Positions 21,871 to 34,481 of a DNA stretch of 64,000 nt are shown here, in pieces. The position numbers and the translations under genes are program-made. The number at the start of each line of letters is the position of its first letter. Position 1 is the first letter of the stretch. This stretch comes from Polytrichum commune (taxonomy: Eukaryota > Streptophyta > Polytrichopsida > Polytrichales > Polytrichaceae), in assembly GCA_950295325.1 (NCBI GenBank), contig OX485804.1, forward strand, positions 13,952,001 through 14,016,000, read 5' to 3'. The notes below the pieces were generated by a model, which saw nothing but the letters and a program-made list of their open reading frames with translations, ran no database searches and was not told where the DNA came from.

Positions 21871-23556
21871 TGTTAGCCCTAAACCCCCACCCTTATGCGT
21901 CGTAGTCCGGGTGAGAGTCTAAGGCCGGCATGCTATTACTTTGACCCCCTGAATCTTCTCAATACAACCCCTGTAGTCCAATGATGTGATCATAGAATGC
22001 AAAAGCTCTTTATTCACCGGCAAGGTGCCAAGTGTTCATAAACACTCCACACTGCCTCAAGCCCCTAACTCATACAATGAAATAGCCAATTAAGCTAGTA
22101 AATCCTAATTATCACTAACCCCAATAATCCAATTAGTAATCCTATGCATTTCCCATCCCCTGCCTAGTCCAATCTCCACTAATCCCCGCCATTAAGTTCC
22201 CCCCAGATTACCACCTCCAACCGAACTGATGCAGGACCCTAACCAACAGCTGGCTTCGGTTAGTTGGGTACCGAGGCCCCTGGTTCATTCCCGAATGGCA
22301 TCCAGCTACCAGTTGCCCATTCCCCTCGGCCTACAGACCCCCCACATACCATTCACTGTAGGGCTTCCAACCTTCCTCGTAATCCCTTCCTCCCCATTCA
22401 CACGCCCTTCGGCCTCTGCAGCCACAGCCCCGGTGTCACCTAACCGCCGAGTTCAGCTAGCGCCACCTTGGCCTGCGTCTCTCTGTTCGCAATCTGTGAG
22501 TTCTTCCCTCACTTTAGATATGTCATCTCAACACTCGGCATTCAATCCACAAGGTTGGGGGTTGAATCTCATCGCTCTGCCAGGTGAATCCCTGGGTCGG
22601 TTCCCTCCTTACCGAAGGTGCTCGGTATCTCTCAACCTCACATTGACCCTAAACCCTGCTCCCACAACCTTGTGCATCACTCAATTTGGCATTTTTGTGG
22701 CTCATCTCGGTTCAATGGTGTGAATTAGGACCGAACAGAGTGATTGGCCACCAAAATCAATGCCTCACGTCCAATGCCCCTAATCCCCTGCCTAGGAGCA
22801 TGCCACTCCTCACCTCTCTTACCTAAGATTCCAGGCTCACCTCCACCTCAGTCCCATTCCTTGTGCATCATCCCACACACACCAACACCTCAAGTTTACT
22901 CGCCCACTGCTACCAGATTGTGATTCCTTCCGTGCCGGGGACCCATCCATCCCTGATAATCCCACCCTTTCCTTCACTGGCGGCATGCCTTGATCCATTT
23001 GACTCCCGCCCTTCCCAGCCGGCATTGTTTAGCCATGTGGCTGCAACCCCCAATTCGGCAGCTTCACCCACCGCAGCCATGTTCAGTCCCCTGCATTCCC
23101 AGTGGATTCGGCAGAGTCCTCCACCATCAGCTGTTGCGCCTCCTTCACACCTCTCTCTGCCCTCCACCGCATTCCTCCTCAGTCCTCCTCTCCGCAGCTA
23201 AGTTCCCAAGCCCGTGAATCGCTAGGGTGCAGTGGTACCCCCCCCCCAATTCAGACAGTTTTGACCTCTCTCTTAATTGAATTAACCTTGGCTCAATGGG
23301 CCTTGACACTAAATTCTCAATGCTAGCTACTAACAAATCCTCACTAACTAGCTAACCTTTATCCGACTGACTGATCCTCACGTTAATATTGCTACCCTTC
23401 AACACCACACTAACACTCCAACCCTTAATTGAATTTGATCTAAACTTAAAACATAACTCTTTTTATATTTCTTTGAATAATTGATGCAATCACAAAATCC
23501 GGTCTTAATGAATTTTGAAGTTAAGAACGTATGTGGGCACTCTTTTTGGGCTCACA
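21871..23556 (-). mobile_element. LTR of the TGTGAG/CTCACA family, next to gag
   Basis: On the minus strand this starts TGTGAGCCCAAAAAGAG at 23556 and runs to the shared terminal block CACCCGGACTACGACGCATAAGGGTGG near 21900, ending CTAACA instead of CTCACA. Both ends match the three solo LTRs at 26990, 34482 and 50666 (same family), but the centre is different, GC-rich and longer. The flanks do not form a target-site duplication. It abuts a gag reading frame on the same strand, so it is best read as the 3' LTR of that gag-bearing element. Confidence 0.7.
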
Positions 23557-24370
23557 CCTTCCGAGGGAGCCTAAAAGTATCACACAAACCCTTCTTAACT
23601 CTAAGTTCTAGCTCCTTGATCGTGGTGTGGCTCGGAGGGCCAGGGAGTGCTAAGAGCTCAGGGGGTGGCCTCATAGCCAAAGGAGCTGGGGCCACTCGGT
23701 GGATAACGTATGAATCCAGTCGGGATGACTCCAGCTGAGAAGGCTTACTCTGCTCGGGAGGAATGTAGGTTGTGGGTAGGAAGGCTGGCACATGTGCAAT
23801 AATGTAATTCCACATCCACTCATTCCGTTTGTCTACACCTTCGATCCTCCTAGCCTGGGCTTTAGTTTCTTCCATATCATGAGGGTTCGAGTTAAGAATC
23901 TCTCGGATTGTAACTTGTTTGTTGAACCCTTGTATGAAGTAGAATTTAATCGTGTCATTTGTGAGAAGGGTTCCTACATAACGAGTTACCACCGTCTTGA
24001 ACCATCGGATGTATGATGTAATACCCTCGGATGGGCCTTGGCGCATGTTCGTTAACGCCATGAGTGCACTTTGTTGGCCCATTTCCGGTCTAAAGTGTCT
24101 AAGGAATGCCGTCTGCAATGCCTGTCAATCCCTAAACGCCCCCTCAACGTGGGATCGGTACCACTCATACGCTGCACCCTCTAGCATAGTAGAAAATCAA
24201 ATAAGGTTGTACGTGTCTTCGGCTATCACGTTGGTCAACATTACCTCAATATATCGTTCAATGTGGGTCGAAGGATCCTCATGCGGGATGTGGGAACCGG
24301 TAAATGCACGGAAGTCCGGATTAAAAGCCAAACCGGTCTTTAGGGGAGGAATAGCTTGTATGTTTTGATT
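23552..24370 (-). pseudogene. retrotransposon gag fragment with one premature stop
   Basis: The minus-strand frame matches the retrotransposon gag (Ty3/gypsy) pattern. It includes a 'TGSHIPHEDPSTHIERYIEVM' type start, LIWFSTMLEGAAYEWYRS, and then FRD-stop-QALQTAFLRHFRP. The stop (TGA, 24125-24127) sits exactly where the family has Trp, so a single G-to-A change explains it. Downstream are ALMALTNMRQ and the basic linker QARRIEGVDKRNE. The frame ends TGA at the very first bases of the LTR. No protease, reverse transcriptase or integrase follows, so the element is internally deleted or non-autonomous. Confidence 0.75.
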
Positions 24371-24543
24371 AGGCTAAGGGAATTTAGGGTAGCTTAGCTG
24401 TTATAGGAAATAACTCTTTGTACGTCCATCCAAACGCAATAAAATGGTTAAAATGGTTAAAACGGTCCTCTTAGCCGAGCCGGAATCGTACTGAAAATAC
24501 CGTTAAATAACTGCCAGCTCCGGAGCGGCCGGAATGATGACAG

Positions 24544-26863
24544 TTGTATGGGACTAAAACGGTTACCACAAACGGTTACCATAGATGGTTATGGGGCCAA
24601 ACTCAAGGAGGACGGAGGCACTTAAGGAAATCAACCCTCCCCTTGAGCCATTTGCGTAGTGCGACAGTGCTGAAAGAACGAGTGGTGAGGAGTTTTCTTT
24701 TTGTCGAATCATCAACGGTTGGATTGCTGAGATTCTGTTTTAGGACGGATAGGGGTTACTGCACGATGCCGGAGGTTCGGGAGGACGACGATCTTGTTCT
24801 GATTCCCCTTAAGAATGTAGCGCCCCCCATTCCAAAACGGGAGTCGAAGATGAGGGAATTGATAGAAGACCTCACCCGGATGGGATGCGAGGGTCTTCTT
24901 GCAAAACCTTGGAACTTGCGGAATGAGGCGACATTGAGAGAATTCTTGTCCGAGAGAGAGAATCAGTGGGAGAGGACAATGAGGCAAGTTCCAGAACAAT
25001 GGACTGCAGAGGTGTGGGCTGATGTTTATGGGTTTGCGCCGAGGAAGGGAGAAGGGTGGGCAAGCCAGAAGGACACTTACTTCGTGGGAAAGTTCAGAAC
25101 GGAGCATGATCCGAAAGATGGGTTCTATCTGGGAGATTAAAGAAACCCTAGGGAGCGTAAGGTAATAGAATTTCTCCTCCCTATTCTCTACCTGGAGAAA
25201 CCCAAGAGATTAAGCATTACGAGGGCTAATACTATCTTTGGAGCCATGTCCAAAACATGGCCGGTCAACTGGGGGCGACTCATCCAGGAATTGGTGAAGA
25301 AGTCGATCCCCCACATCGGCAAGAAACCTTCTCCTCTCTACCCCTACATTCTTCATCTCTCAGCGGAATGGGTGCGTCAAAGAAGAGGAGGAGGATGCCT
25401 TAACAATTGCGGAGGACGAGGTTGTTTACAAGTTGAGACCAAAGGTTGAGTTGACAGAGGCCGGACGGAGGAGTCATTGAGCGACCCCGCCGTCCTTGAG
25501 CCGCCTCCTACCGCACCCACCCCCGACTCAAGGAGAGCGGCCACTCCTCAGCCCCGTAACAAAGCTGGCCCAAGCAGGGAACTGCACTAGAGTGACATTG
25601 ACATGTCCTCCTTCGAGTATCCGGAGACCCCCTTCAAGCGAGTCAAGGAAGAGCTGACCCACCTCCAAAATCATTATTTCTGGCTGGAGCATACTACCCG
25701 GGGCGTAAGCAGGGCACTGGACAACTGCGGGCCCATAACATTCTCTGGGAATTGGCTAAGAAGACGGACCGGTCAAAGGTGGACGCATTGGAGACTGAGA
25801 AGGCACAATTGGCCGCGAAGGTGGTAGCGATGACTTAGGAGCTTGCGCAGAAGAGCGTGGAGATCCGCCTCTATCAAGCATAACAGACGGTGGTGCTGAA
25901 TCGGGTATGGGAATTGGTCGGACATCCCGGGGAGATCGTCAACAAGGCCCACCTATACGACAAACTCGCGGAGACAGCGGATCCCTCCTCGGCCCGGCAC
26001 ACCTTACAGATCTTGGTTAAGTACTCAAGGTCAATGAAGGAGATACAAAAGCTCCTACCCCGCGCGGATCCCCGAGGTGGATGACGGATCCAGGCTTGCC
26101 CGGATCACCCACGGCCGGGGTTTACGAAGTGATAGGCGAGGTGGAGCTCGTTCCGACCGCCCAAGCCACTGCCGGGCCCAGCCAAGCCGCAGGGACATCA
26201 AGGCAGTAGAAATCCGGCAGAATTTCGGATCGCAAGAAGACTCCAAAGCCGGAAAGGATCCGGTCACCTCCAATTCGAAGGAAGAGCACAGAGCGTTCGG
26301 CGAGGTCAGGGCGGGTCCAATCCCCAACGGCGGAAAGGGCCAAGACGCCGGAAAGGGCTAAGACGCCAAAAAGAGCTAAGACTCTAGAAAGGGCTAGGAC
26401 TCCAAAGTGAGCAAAGACCCCGGATCGCGGTAAGGCCCCTATGGTACAAGTTTCGCAGCCGCCCCCACCCGACTGCATGATTGTGTAACCTTGGGGACAA
26501 CCGCCTCCTCAAGCGTTGGCGGTACGAGAGCAAAAGGTTACCCCAACCCCGTGTAGTCAGAACAGGGAGCGGACGGCGGAGAGCGATCATTCACCACGGC
26601 AGAGCTCCAGGAAAAAATAAAAGGTTCCGACCCCGGAGCGTTCCGGCTTGGACGACGGATCGTGGGAGCAGACAAGGCCTTTAGCAGTTGAGGAGTTTGA
26701 GGAAGAGGTCACCCCCTCTCCCAGCATGCGCAAGATCTTCATCCGACTTCAGGAGAGGAGGCTCCTGACCCCAGGTGGGGGGGGGGGCGTCCGAAATCAG
26801 TTGGCCAGCTGGCCCGTCCAAGGCAGGGACGGCGACAAAAAGACACTGAATCACTTGAATTAG
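24544..26863 (+). pseudogene. retroelement accessory coding region, plant-mobile-like, broken
   Basis: A first frame (24544-25140) contains a charged segment around WNLRNEATLREFLSERENQW and AEVWADVYGFAPRKGEGW. After a stop the same theme continues (25246 on) with SITRANTIFGAMSKTWPVNW and GRLIQELVKK. This resembles the extra open frames of plant LTR elements and 'putative plant transposon' domains. Around 25740-26080 a coiled-coil-like Glu/Ala/Lys-rich stretch follows in shifted frames, including HPGEIVNKAHLYDKLAETAD. At about 26330-26420 an 18-bp repeat encodes Ala-Lys-Thr-Pro-Glu-Arg units. Several frameshifts and stops show decay. The start at 24544 is arbitrary; an ATG at 24766 (MPEVREDDD) is the more natural protein start. 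Confidence 0.55.
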
Positions 26864-26989
26864 ATAGTTAGGCAGTTGGGTAGTCAGGAGTAGGAGGTCG
26901 TGCAGGGATGTGGTAGTTCAAATTTTGTGTCAACGTAAAAGTAAGATCTGAGATATGGAATTTCTGCAAAGGCGTCGATTCTAGGGCAC

Positions 26990-29126
26990 TGTGAGCCCAA
27001 AATGGTGCCCACATGTGTTTTTAACCCTTCGAAACCATTAGAAGTTATGTTTTGATGTTTAATGATTATTCACAAAAATATAAAAAGAGTGAAGCTTGAA
27101 TGAAATTATGTTTAGGCATTAGGTTAGTATGGAGTGGATTTATTAGAAGTTAATAGCGTGAAAAAGTTCCTTAGGTAGGTGAGTGTAGTGGGTGGTGAAC
27201 CAAGGGTAGTTTCTTGGGTTAAATATTTGAATTAGGATCTATGTGGTTAGTTTAAAGAGGCGAGGGCTTAGAGGATAGGATGAGAGCCTACAAAGTAGGA
27301 AATGATCACAAGTGCTTATTTTGAGCCTTAGGGGTGCTCACCTCCTCAAGTCATGATATAAACCCTCACTCTTCCCTCTCTCCTCTTCTTTCCTTCTTGC
27401 TCCTTTGGCACCCCATGTGTTATAAGTGTGGGTATGTGGGGAGTAAAATAGGGGCACGTGTGTGTGCAATGTTTTAAGGTGAATAGCCAAGACCAATTAG
27501 TCTTGAAGTTAACTTTACATTGCCTAGATGTAGCATTTGACTTAAGGCATTTGGAGATAGCGTTTAGTTCATGGTGTTCAAATTATAGTATTAGTTTATA
27601 GAGCTTAGTTTGAAGTATTACAATTGTAGCATCCATCGTAGTGTTGGATGGATAGCATTTAGTTTTGTTAGTTTAGTATTTAGTGAAGGTTTGAAAAGTA
27701 TCACAGAAGGCTGCTGGAATCGGGACTATTGAAGGCTGTTGGGGTTGGCCAACTGGGTTAAGTCTGAAGTTGAGTATGCTAGTCTAACACAACTGGGTTA
27801 AGTCTGAGGTTAAGTCTGCTGGGTTAGCCATCTGGGTTAAGTCTGGGGTCAAATCTGATGGGTTAGGCATCGGGGTTAAGTTTGAAGTTGAGTCTGCTGG
27901 TCTAACACAACTGGGTTAAGTATGAGATTAAGTCTGCTGGGTTAGGCATCGGGGTTAAGTCTAAAGTTGAGTCTGCTGGTCTAACACAGTTGGGTTGAGT
28001 CTGAGGTTAAGTCTGTTGGGTTAGCTATCGGGGTTAAGTCTGAAGTTGAGTCTGCTAGTCTAACTCAGCTGGGTTAAGTCTGAGGTTAAGTCTGCTGGGT
28101 TAGCCAGCTAGGTTAAGTCTGGGGTTAAGTCTACTGGATTAGCCATCTGGGTTAAGTCTGAAGTTGAGTCTGCTGGGTTAACCAGCTGGATTAAGTCTGG
28201 GATCAAGTCTGCTGGGTTAGGCCTCTGGGTTAAGTCTGGGGTTAAGTCTGCTGGGTTAGCCAGCTGGGTCAAGTCTGGGGTTGAGTCTACTGGGTTAACC
28301 ATCTGGGTTAAGTCTGAAGTTGAGTCTGTTGGGTTAACCAGCTGGGTTAAGTCTGGGGTCAAGTCTGCTGGGTTAAGCCTCTGGGTTAAGTCTGGGGTTA
28401 AGTCTGCTGGGTCAAGTCTGGGGTTGAGTCTGCTGGGTTAACCATCTGGGTTAAGTTTGAAGTTGAGTCTGTTGGGTTAACCAGCTGGGTTAAGTTTGGG
28501 GTCAAGTCTGCTGGGTTAAGCCTCTGGGTTAAGTCTGGGGTTAAATCTGCTAGGTTAGCCAGCTGGGTCAAGTCTGGGGTTGAGTCTGCTGGTCTAATTC
28601 GGTTGGGTTAAGTCTGTTGGGTTGGCCATCTGGATTAAGGCTGAGGTTAAGTCGGGGTTTAAGTAAGTTGGGCTAGCCCGCTAAGTCAAGTTAAACTGGG
28701 CTAGCCATATGCATTAAGGGGTGCACTTGGGAATGAGATGTGGGAGAATTGCGGAAGAGGATGTAACGCTAAGTGATGAGAGTGATGGGTGTTTTTTAAC
28801 ACTTGTGTACTCATCATATGGAGTCAATAAGTCACAACTTCAGCGAGGTGACGAGCATTAGTGAAGAATCAATGGCCAGAACTAAGGTTTCAAGGGGGAA
28901 GTCCTTAAGATCATGTGTAGCTAAGGCTGTGGGATGGACCCTTGAGGCGGCCAATGCTATACCCACTCAAGAAAATTGCATTAATAAAATATTATGACTT
29001 AAGAGAAGTTGGGGGTTCATTGAGATGGGACTTATATTTCATGTTGTTACTTTTGGTGTGACACATGTGAGTCTCAAAACCATCACCCGGACTAGGACGC
29101 TTAAGGGTGGTGGGTTTGGCCTCACA
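26990..29126 (+). mobile_element. solo LTR 1, with 5-bp target-site duplication GGCAC
   Basis: The element begins TGTGAGCCC and ends GGCCTCACA, giving TGTGAG/CTCACA inverted ends. GGCAC stands immediately before 26990 and again at 29127-29131, a perfect 5-bp duplication typical of LTR-retrotransposon integration. No internal gag-pol is present, so two LTRs have recombined to one. The length of 2137 bp, against about 1.1 kb in the other solo copies, is mostly due to the tandem array at 27730-28705. It interrupts an older plus-strand retroelement. Confidence 0.9.
27730..28705 (+). repeat. 39-bp minisatellite, about 25 copies, inside solo LTR 1
   Basis: The unit is built on CTGGGTTAAGTCTGGGGTT followed by AAGTCTGCTGGGTTAGCCAG, with variants. 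Because 39 is a multiple of three, a pseudo-coding frame of 84 codons (13-residue repeats TPDLTQLVNPADS) runs through on the minus strand; it has no start context and is not a gene. Confidence 0.85.
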
Positions 29127-29405
29127 GGCACTCTCAGTTAGGGTGGGGTAGAGCGGCCAACGGCGCCGCCCCTTCAATTTGGGGTCAAAGACCACTATTT
29201 AGGATGTTTTGAAGTTGGAGAAGTCACCTTCTCCCTTGTTGTTGTTTTGTGCTTTCTACTCAATAAAAACTTTGATTTTCTATAACCCTGGTGTGTTTGT
29301 GCATGAACAGCCCGGAGTATGTCAAAGGATTAGAGATAATAGAAGGATTAGGAAGTCATGACATAACGAGAGGGAAAGGTCCGGATCGGTTCCGACTACA
29401 TGATT

Positions 29406-29910
29406 GGGTTGATCACTTCTAAGGTGTAATGGAAGTGAAGCCTCACTATTTCGTTTGCCTGTATAACTTCTATGTGGGAAAGCCGCTATTAGGACTGGGT
29501 AAGGTTGCGAGGGGTACTCAAACTTATGCCATCCGACCTTCCGATGAGGTCCCACAGTACCTGGGAGGGGTAGTACGGAAAGCAGTACGGGTTGCCCAGT
29601 TATCCTAGGTTTATTGGACCCCAGTCACTTGTAGCCGGAAAGGTCTGTCGAAAGAGGAAGAGAAACCGGGGAGGTTAGGATGCCGGATCGGGTTGATCAC
29701 TTCTGAGTTGTAGTGGGAGTAAAACCTCGCTGGTTCGTTTGCTTGTATAACTTCTATGTGGGAAAGCCGATGTTACGACTGGGTAAAGTTGCGAGGGGTA
29801 CTCGAACTTATGCCATCCGACCTTCTAATGAGGTCTCACAGTATCTGGGAGGGGTAGTTTGAAGAGTGGTACGGGTCGCCCAGTTATCCTGGATTTATAG
29901 ACCCCGGGCG
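29406..29910 (+). repeat. ~283-bp direct duplication
   Basis: Two copies begin with GGGTTGATCACTTCT at about 29406 and 29689. They share CGTTTGC, TGTATAACTTCTATGTGGGA, GCGAGGGGTACTC, ATGCCATCCGACCTTC and GCCCAGTTATCCT. In the first copy a plus frame reads VCLYNFYVGKPLLGLGKVA and TYAIRPSDEVPQYLGG, so it may derive from the interrupted retroelement protein. Confidence 0.7.
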
Positions 29911-30309
29911 GATCCAGATCAATATGTTGTTGTAGTTTCGAGCATACATTACGGATTCTCTGTGTGACCTGCCAGGCCGGATTAAGCTGATCCGGATTGG
30001 TTGTGAAGGAATACCGAAACGTGGCCACAGCGGGGCATCTTTCTCGGATGAGCCAAATCATCATTGGAGGTAGGAATAGAGGAGGTAGGAGTAGGATTAC
30101 GTCTTAGTTTTAGTGGTTCATCCGGAAGGTAAGTCCCGGAAGTGAGGATTTCCAACTAACCATCCGGAAATGGAAAGGCCATTATGCCCGGTGGTTGATT
30201 TTTAAGCAGGGAAGGAGAGGAGCTACCATCTTACACTTCATAGGGTCCCTGGAATGAATACTCGGATCATCCAGACAACCGGATTAAGCACTAAAAACGC
30301 TTAACCATA

Positions 30310-30798
30310 TCATTTTGTTGATCCCGTGTTCCAACACGGGAGGCCACCAAACTTCGGAAAATAACTCGGCATTGCCCTTGGTGCTAATGCTTGTGGCATT
30401 ACAATGGGAGGCCCCCTAGGAGCCATCATGTCATCCAAAGGATTCGCCATGGCTTCGGGTCGTGCCACTCTAACCGGACTTTGTGGGGTGGGGGATTTCT
30501 CCCTCTCGCGGTTGGACTCTGGACCTAGACCTTTATTTTTATTTTCCTTAGTCTTTTCGGGTTTTGGTGGTTCATTCTTCGGCCTCCTACCTTGTGTTGC
30601 CTTCGATACAGACGCGGTTGTTGTTGTTGGAGTGTCGTATAATCTCCCCCTAGTACTAACCATAGCACACGTGGCCCATAACGTATGACTAACTTCTATT
30701 GGGTTAAACTCTTCTTCTCTTAGTCTAAACATATAAGTACTCAAAGAAATATCATGCAAGCATGGCCGGGGTATCCACCCTCCCGGCAGAAACACCAA
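30310..30798 (-). pseudogene. retrotransposon gag N-terminal fragment and leader
   Basis: The minus-strand frame has a Lys/Glu/Pro-rich stretch (KNEPPKPEKTKENKNKGLG) and then MANPLDDMMAPRGPP, with MPSYFPKFGG near its end, in the style of a plant Ty3/gypsy gag N-terminus. Just upstream (minus strand) is ATTGGTGTTTCTGCCGGGA, which resembles the primer-binding region of such elements. Bases 30827-30850 match the gag end/LTR junction at 23560-23592. It may be the 5' part of the element whose gag core lies at 23552-24370, with the 24.4-30.3 kb block inserted between; that join is not proven. Confidence 0.5.
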
Positions 30799-30859
30799 TT
30801 ATGTGGCGTTTTTGGGCCACCCCCTTCCGAGGGAGCCTAAAAGTATCACACAAGCCCTT

Positions 30860-32150
30860 CGGTAAAGGTGGCTTGCACTTGCAGGTGGCCAAGCCGAACC
30901 CGGATAATAGGTGTATAACGTGAGTACTTAGATTTTTGGAGGAAAATTAAATATGCGTTGTAGTACCTCTAGAGGTTGGACCTTAGTTTTTTACTATTGT
31001 GGCTCTAAACTCCACTAATCAATTTCATATCTAATTCTAACCTAAACCTATAATCTATTCTAAACATACATACACCAGCCTTATAACCAAGACAATCCTA
31101 ACTTGTGAATTGAGATACCTCTGATACACACCAACCGGGTGTGACTCATACCAACCCTAGCCCAATGAATGGAATAACGACGATTTAATGGACCATTCAA
31201 TTCTTTCTTATTTGTTTACTTAGTTATATTTAATTTCCTAAGCGGGGGGACTTGGCCTAAATCCCACCTTTTACAGAAACTCCTTCTTATTTAGTTAATT
31301 TGGTTTACACATTCTACCTTACTACATTCATATATTAGACATCACCCCTTACCTGGTTGATGCACCCCTTAGCTCATAACCTTCTAAAGCCTCATGCAGG
31401 TCCTTTGAAGGTTGACTGACATCTCAACCCCTTCGGACTTCAACGGTCCGAAAGGTGGTGTCACCCTACCGAGTTAAGTTTCCGATTCGGATCTTTTGTC
31501 AACAAGGGTTTACGATTTGTTTTATATGTTTCTAATTGTTAAGTATATTTACACTGGATAAATCACGAAATACAACTCAATGGGACTAGGATGACGGACA
31601 ATCTGTAGATTCAGCCTATTGCACAATCTTCATAAATTGGGCTATTACTCCCAATTCACGGGGCCAACAACATAATAATGAATTCCCATGTTATTAATCC
31701 CACCTTTCCACCAACAACATTAAGAGTGGTTGTATCGGTGATTAATCAACTTATTACATACGGAAGTTGCTAATAAATAAAACTACTACCACAAAATATA
31801 CCAGGGGTCCGAGAAGAATGGAAATGGATACCCCCTTTGCGGTCAAGTGGTCAAGCCACTTGACCTTACGAGATAGACGAGTGGGTTTAGGGATGTATAC
31901 CTTGGCCGCGCTCCCTCCAATCCTAAATAAAAGGCTAGGGTTAGTTAGTTTACCTCAATTCTCTTCCGTTAATTGGGCTTGATGTAGGCCGAGCCGTTAC
32001 CTCTTTCTTTGATCCACTTCCCGGACGTTGACCTTGTCTTCTTCCTTGTAGTTATCCAACTTCCAACTTCAAGAATTCATAGTAAATTCATTACTACTTG
32101 AATATGGGTTTTTCATACACCATTGGAAAATTATTAACAAGGTTTAATTG
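30860..32150. other. gene-free, probable retroelement-derived DNA
   Basis: No domain is recognised. The position and sequence style suggest part of a 5' LTR of the minus-strand gag element, but I could not find its end. The frame at 31767-31982 is not supported by any motif. Confidence 0.3.
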
Positions 32151-32152
32151 AT

Positions 32153-32850
32153 AAAAATATAATATCAGCAAGTTAAGCCAAGATAAATCCAGCAGACTCC
32201 TTGTAATATAGTAATCAACCAGGTTGTCTTAAACTATGTATTTTGTCTTTAGAAATTCGAATCTAATTCATTTCTTATTCAAATCAAATGTTTTAAATAA
32301 TATTAAAATGATATTAAAAATATCTATTTGAAAAAAATATGCTATCAACAAGTTAAACCAAGATGAATCCTATAGACTCCTTGTGATCTAGTAGTTAACC
32401 ATAAAGTCTTAAACTACGTATTCTGTCTTTAAAAACTTGTATTTGATTCATATATTATTTAAATCAAACGTTCTAAAATAACTTTGGAAAGATATTAAAA
32501 ATATTTATTTTAGAAAAATGTGTTATTAGCAAGTTAAGCCAAGATGAATCTAGAAGACTCCTTATAATGCAGTAGTCAATCATGAAGTCTCAAACTACGT
32601 ATTCTGCCTTTAAAAATTCATATCTAATTCATGTTTTATTAAAATCAAACATTTTAAAGAACCTTGCAAAGCTAGACAAAATATCTACTTAGGAAAAATA
32701 TAACTTTTAAAAATAAAAAAATTCATTAGGCTAGGATGTCTAATTTAGCAGCCGTTATCCAAAAGAACACCCTCTTTTTCTATTATATCTTTGAAAATTT
32801 ATAACTAATTGCTACTTTAACCAAATCACAAATTGAAAACAAATACAAAT
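32153..32850. repeat. tandem array, 180-bp unit, about 4 copies
   Basis: Units start near 32153, 32333, 32513 and 32693, an almost exact 180-bp spacing. The first three share AGCAAGTTAAGCCAAGAT-like sequence, GACTCCTTGTAAT, AGTCTTAAACTACGTATTCTG and a TAAATCAAA block. The fourth is more diverged. The array is AT-rich and noncoding. The unit length is in the range of plant satellite monomers, but four copies do not make a satellite block. Confidence 0.8.
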
Positions 32851-34140
32851 ATTTATATAAATAAATAAAAATTATTTTGTTCTAGATCATGAACTAAGTG
32901 TTCAGGCCATCGACGGCTGAGGTTTACAATGCCTTCACTTGCAATTATACAATCTAACCTACCTCTACAAAAGAAAGAAAGAATTTTTTGTGTGTTGACA
33001 AACACACATTCTAACTAAAAGAGATAGTAGAGGGTTTTTTCAAGCCTTGCTATTAGGCCATTGAGAAGGCAAAATAGGAGTTTTTTTTTCCTTAATTACA
33101 TAGAAGTAGGGCTTCGTCTAAGTAATTAGAAGAAGAAGGATAGTACAAAGTGGAAAGAGTGAGTTTTTAAATCATTTCAGAAAATATTGGACCTTTCCGC
33201 CACTGGCTTCATTCTTCGAATATTTCCCCAGATTTTAGGCTTGGAGGTTTTTCCAGTTGACGTTACCACCCTCTCGCTGAGGTGGTTCCGACGGGAGACC
33301 TTAAAAATATTTCTAAAATTTTACCATTGAGTTGGCAAGGGGGCAAGTGGGCAAGTAGTTCCTTTGCTTTTTTCTATTTTTCTTCAAAAATCTTCATGCC
33401 AATTTCTTCTTCTTATTCCAAGCACCTCCAATTGTCTTGTGTAGCCCATATTAATTAATAAACTAATATTTAGTTAGTTAGCATCTACTAACTTAAATCT
33501 TAGCTAGTTGTTTTTACTAGCTAGCATATTTTTTCTACTTCACTATTTTCTAGCACTATGTAGTTTTCATATTGGCCAACCTTACCCTTCACTAGATTTT
33601 TGTTTATTTCGGTTGAAGACCCGAGGTCCTCGGTAATTCACCTTCTTGCTTCTAGGCTAAATGCTAAATGAACTTATTTTCCTTAAATTCCCTATCAATT
33701 CTAAATTTTAATGCTAGCATCCTAACTAAAAGTGATACTGAGAAGTGGTGGACCACTCTAGGGGTTTACATGAATGACTTTGTACATGAAGATAATGGGG
33801 ATGCCTCAAATATAAGTGAAGGACAAAAAAATCTCTCCAATTTGTAGATTGAGAACTAGCACTAGGACAACCGAAGACTTTACAAAATTTCTCCTTGAAA
33901 GGTATTGACGGTACCACTAATACACCTCGACCCTTCGAATGCGATTATAATATTTTTTGTGGGGTATTAGCGGCACCGCCAATAGTCGTGGACCCTATTA
34001 AACTTATTATGATTCTAGGGAAAAAAGAAGTAATGAATCCATGAAAATAAAATGAGAATAGAAAATAAGTCTTAGAAATGGGTACCAAGTTATTGTAGTA
34101 AAACATTGGCCAAAGTTTAATATCTTATAAATCTTAAAGC
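32850..34140. other. AT-rich gene-free stretch
   Basis: No recognisable coding sequence. Scattered short repeats such as CTAGTTAG near 33470-33520 were seen. Nothing else is supported. Confidence 0.35.
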
Positions 34141-34481
34141 AAAGACTTCGAGGTTTGGTGTAGTGGTAAAGCCATGGTTTTTCTTAAAGTCCAAAATTCG
34201 TAGATTTTTTTTAAATTTTTTTAAATATAATAAAAAAAATTATGTTAAAATTTTTTGGGACTATAGAATCAAACTTGGTTAGTTCAACTTATCATTTTGA
34301 GGATTTAAAGAAGCTTCTGGAATTTTACAAAAATTACCGAAGTCCGTTGTTTTTGTGTTTGGTGCCTAAGATTTCCAATTCAATGTGCCTTCTCGGTACG
34401 TTTTTATTTTTTCCTTTGCGATACCTCTTGTAAGTTGGGGTCTTTAATTGTTTAAAGAAATTGCAGATGTGAGTGAAATCA

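Noticed and set aside
22229-22723. A 164-codon plus frame, GC-rich and Pro/Ser-rich
   Set aside because: It lies antisense within the LTR at 21871-23556 and has no domain; composition alone explains the open frame.
28108-28362. Repetitive 84-codon frame (TPDLTQLVNPADS units)
   Set aside because: A product of the 39-bp minisatellite, whose unit is a multiple of three; it lies inside a solo LTR.
27730-28705. Possible CRISPR-like spacing of repeats
   Set aside because: Units are contiguous with no unique spacers, in a eukaryotic LTR.
34147-34212. tRNA-like or SINE-head sequence with an A-box-like TGGTGTAGTGG and a following T-run
   Set aside because: No proper B box and no cloverleaf; could be a degenerate SINE, but the evidence is too thin.
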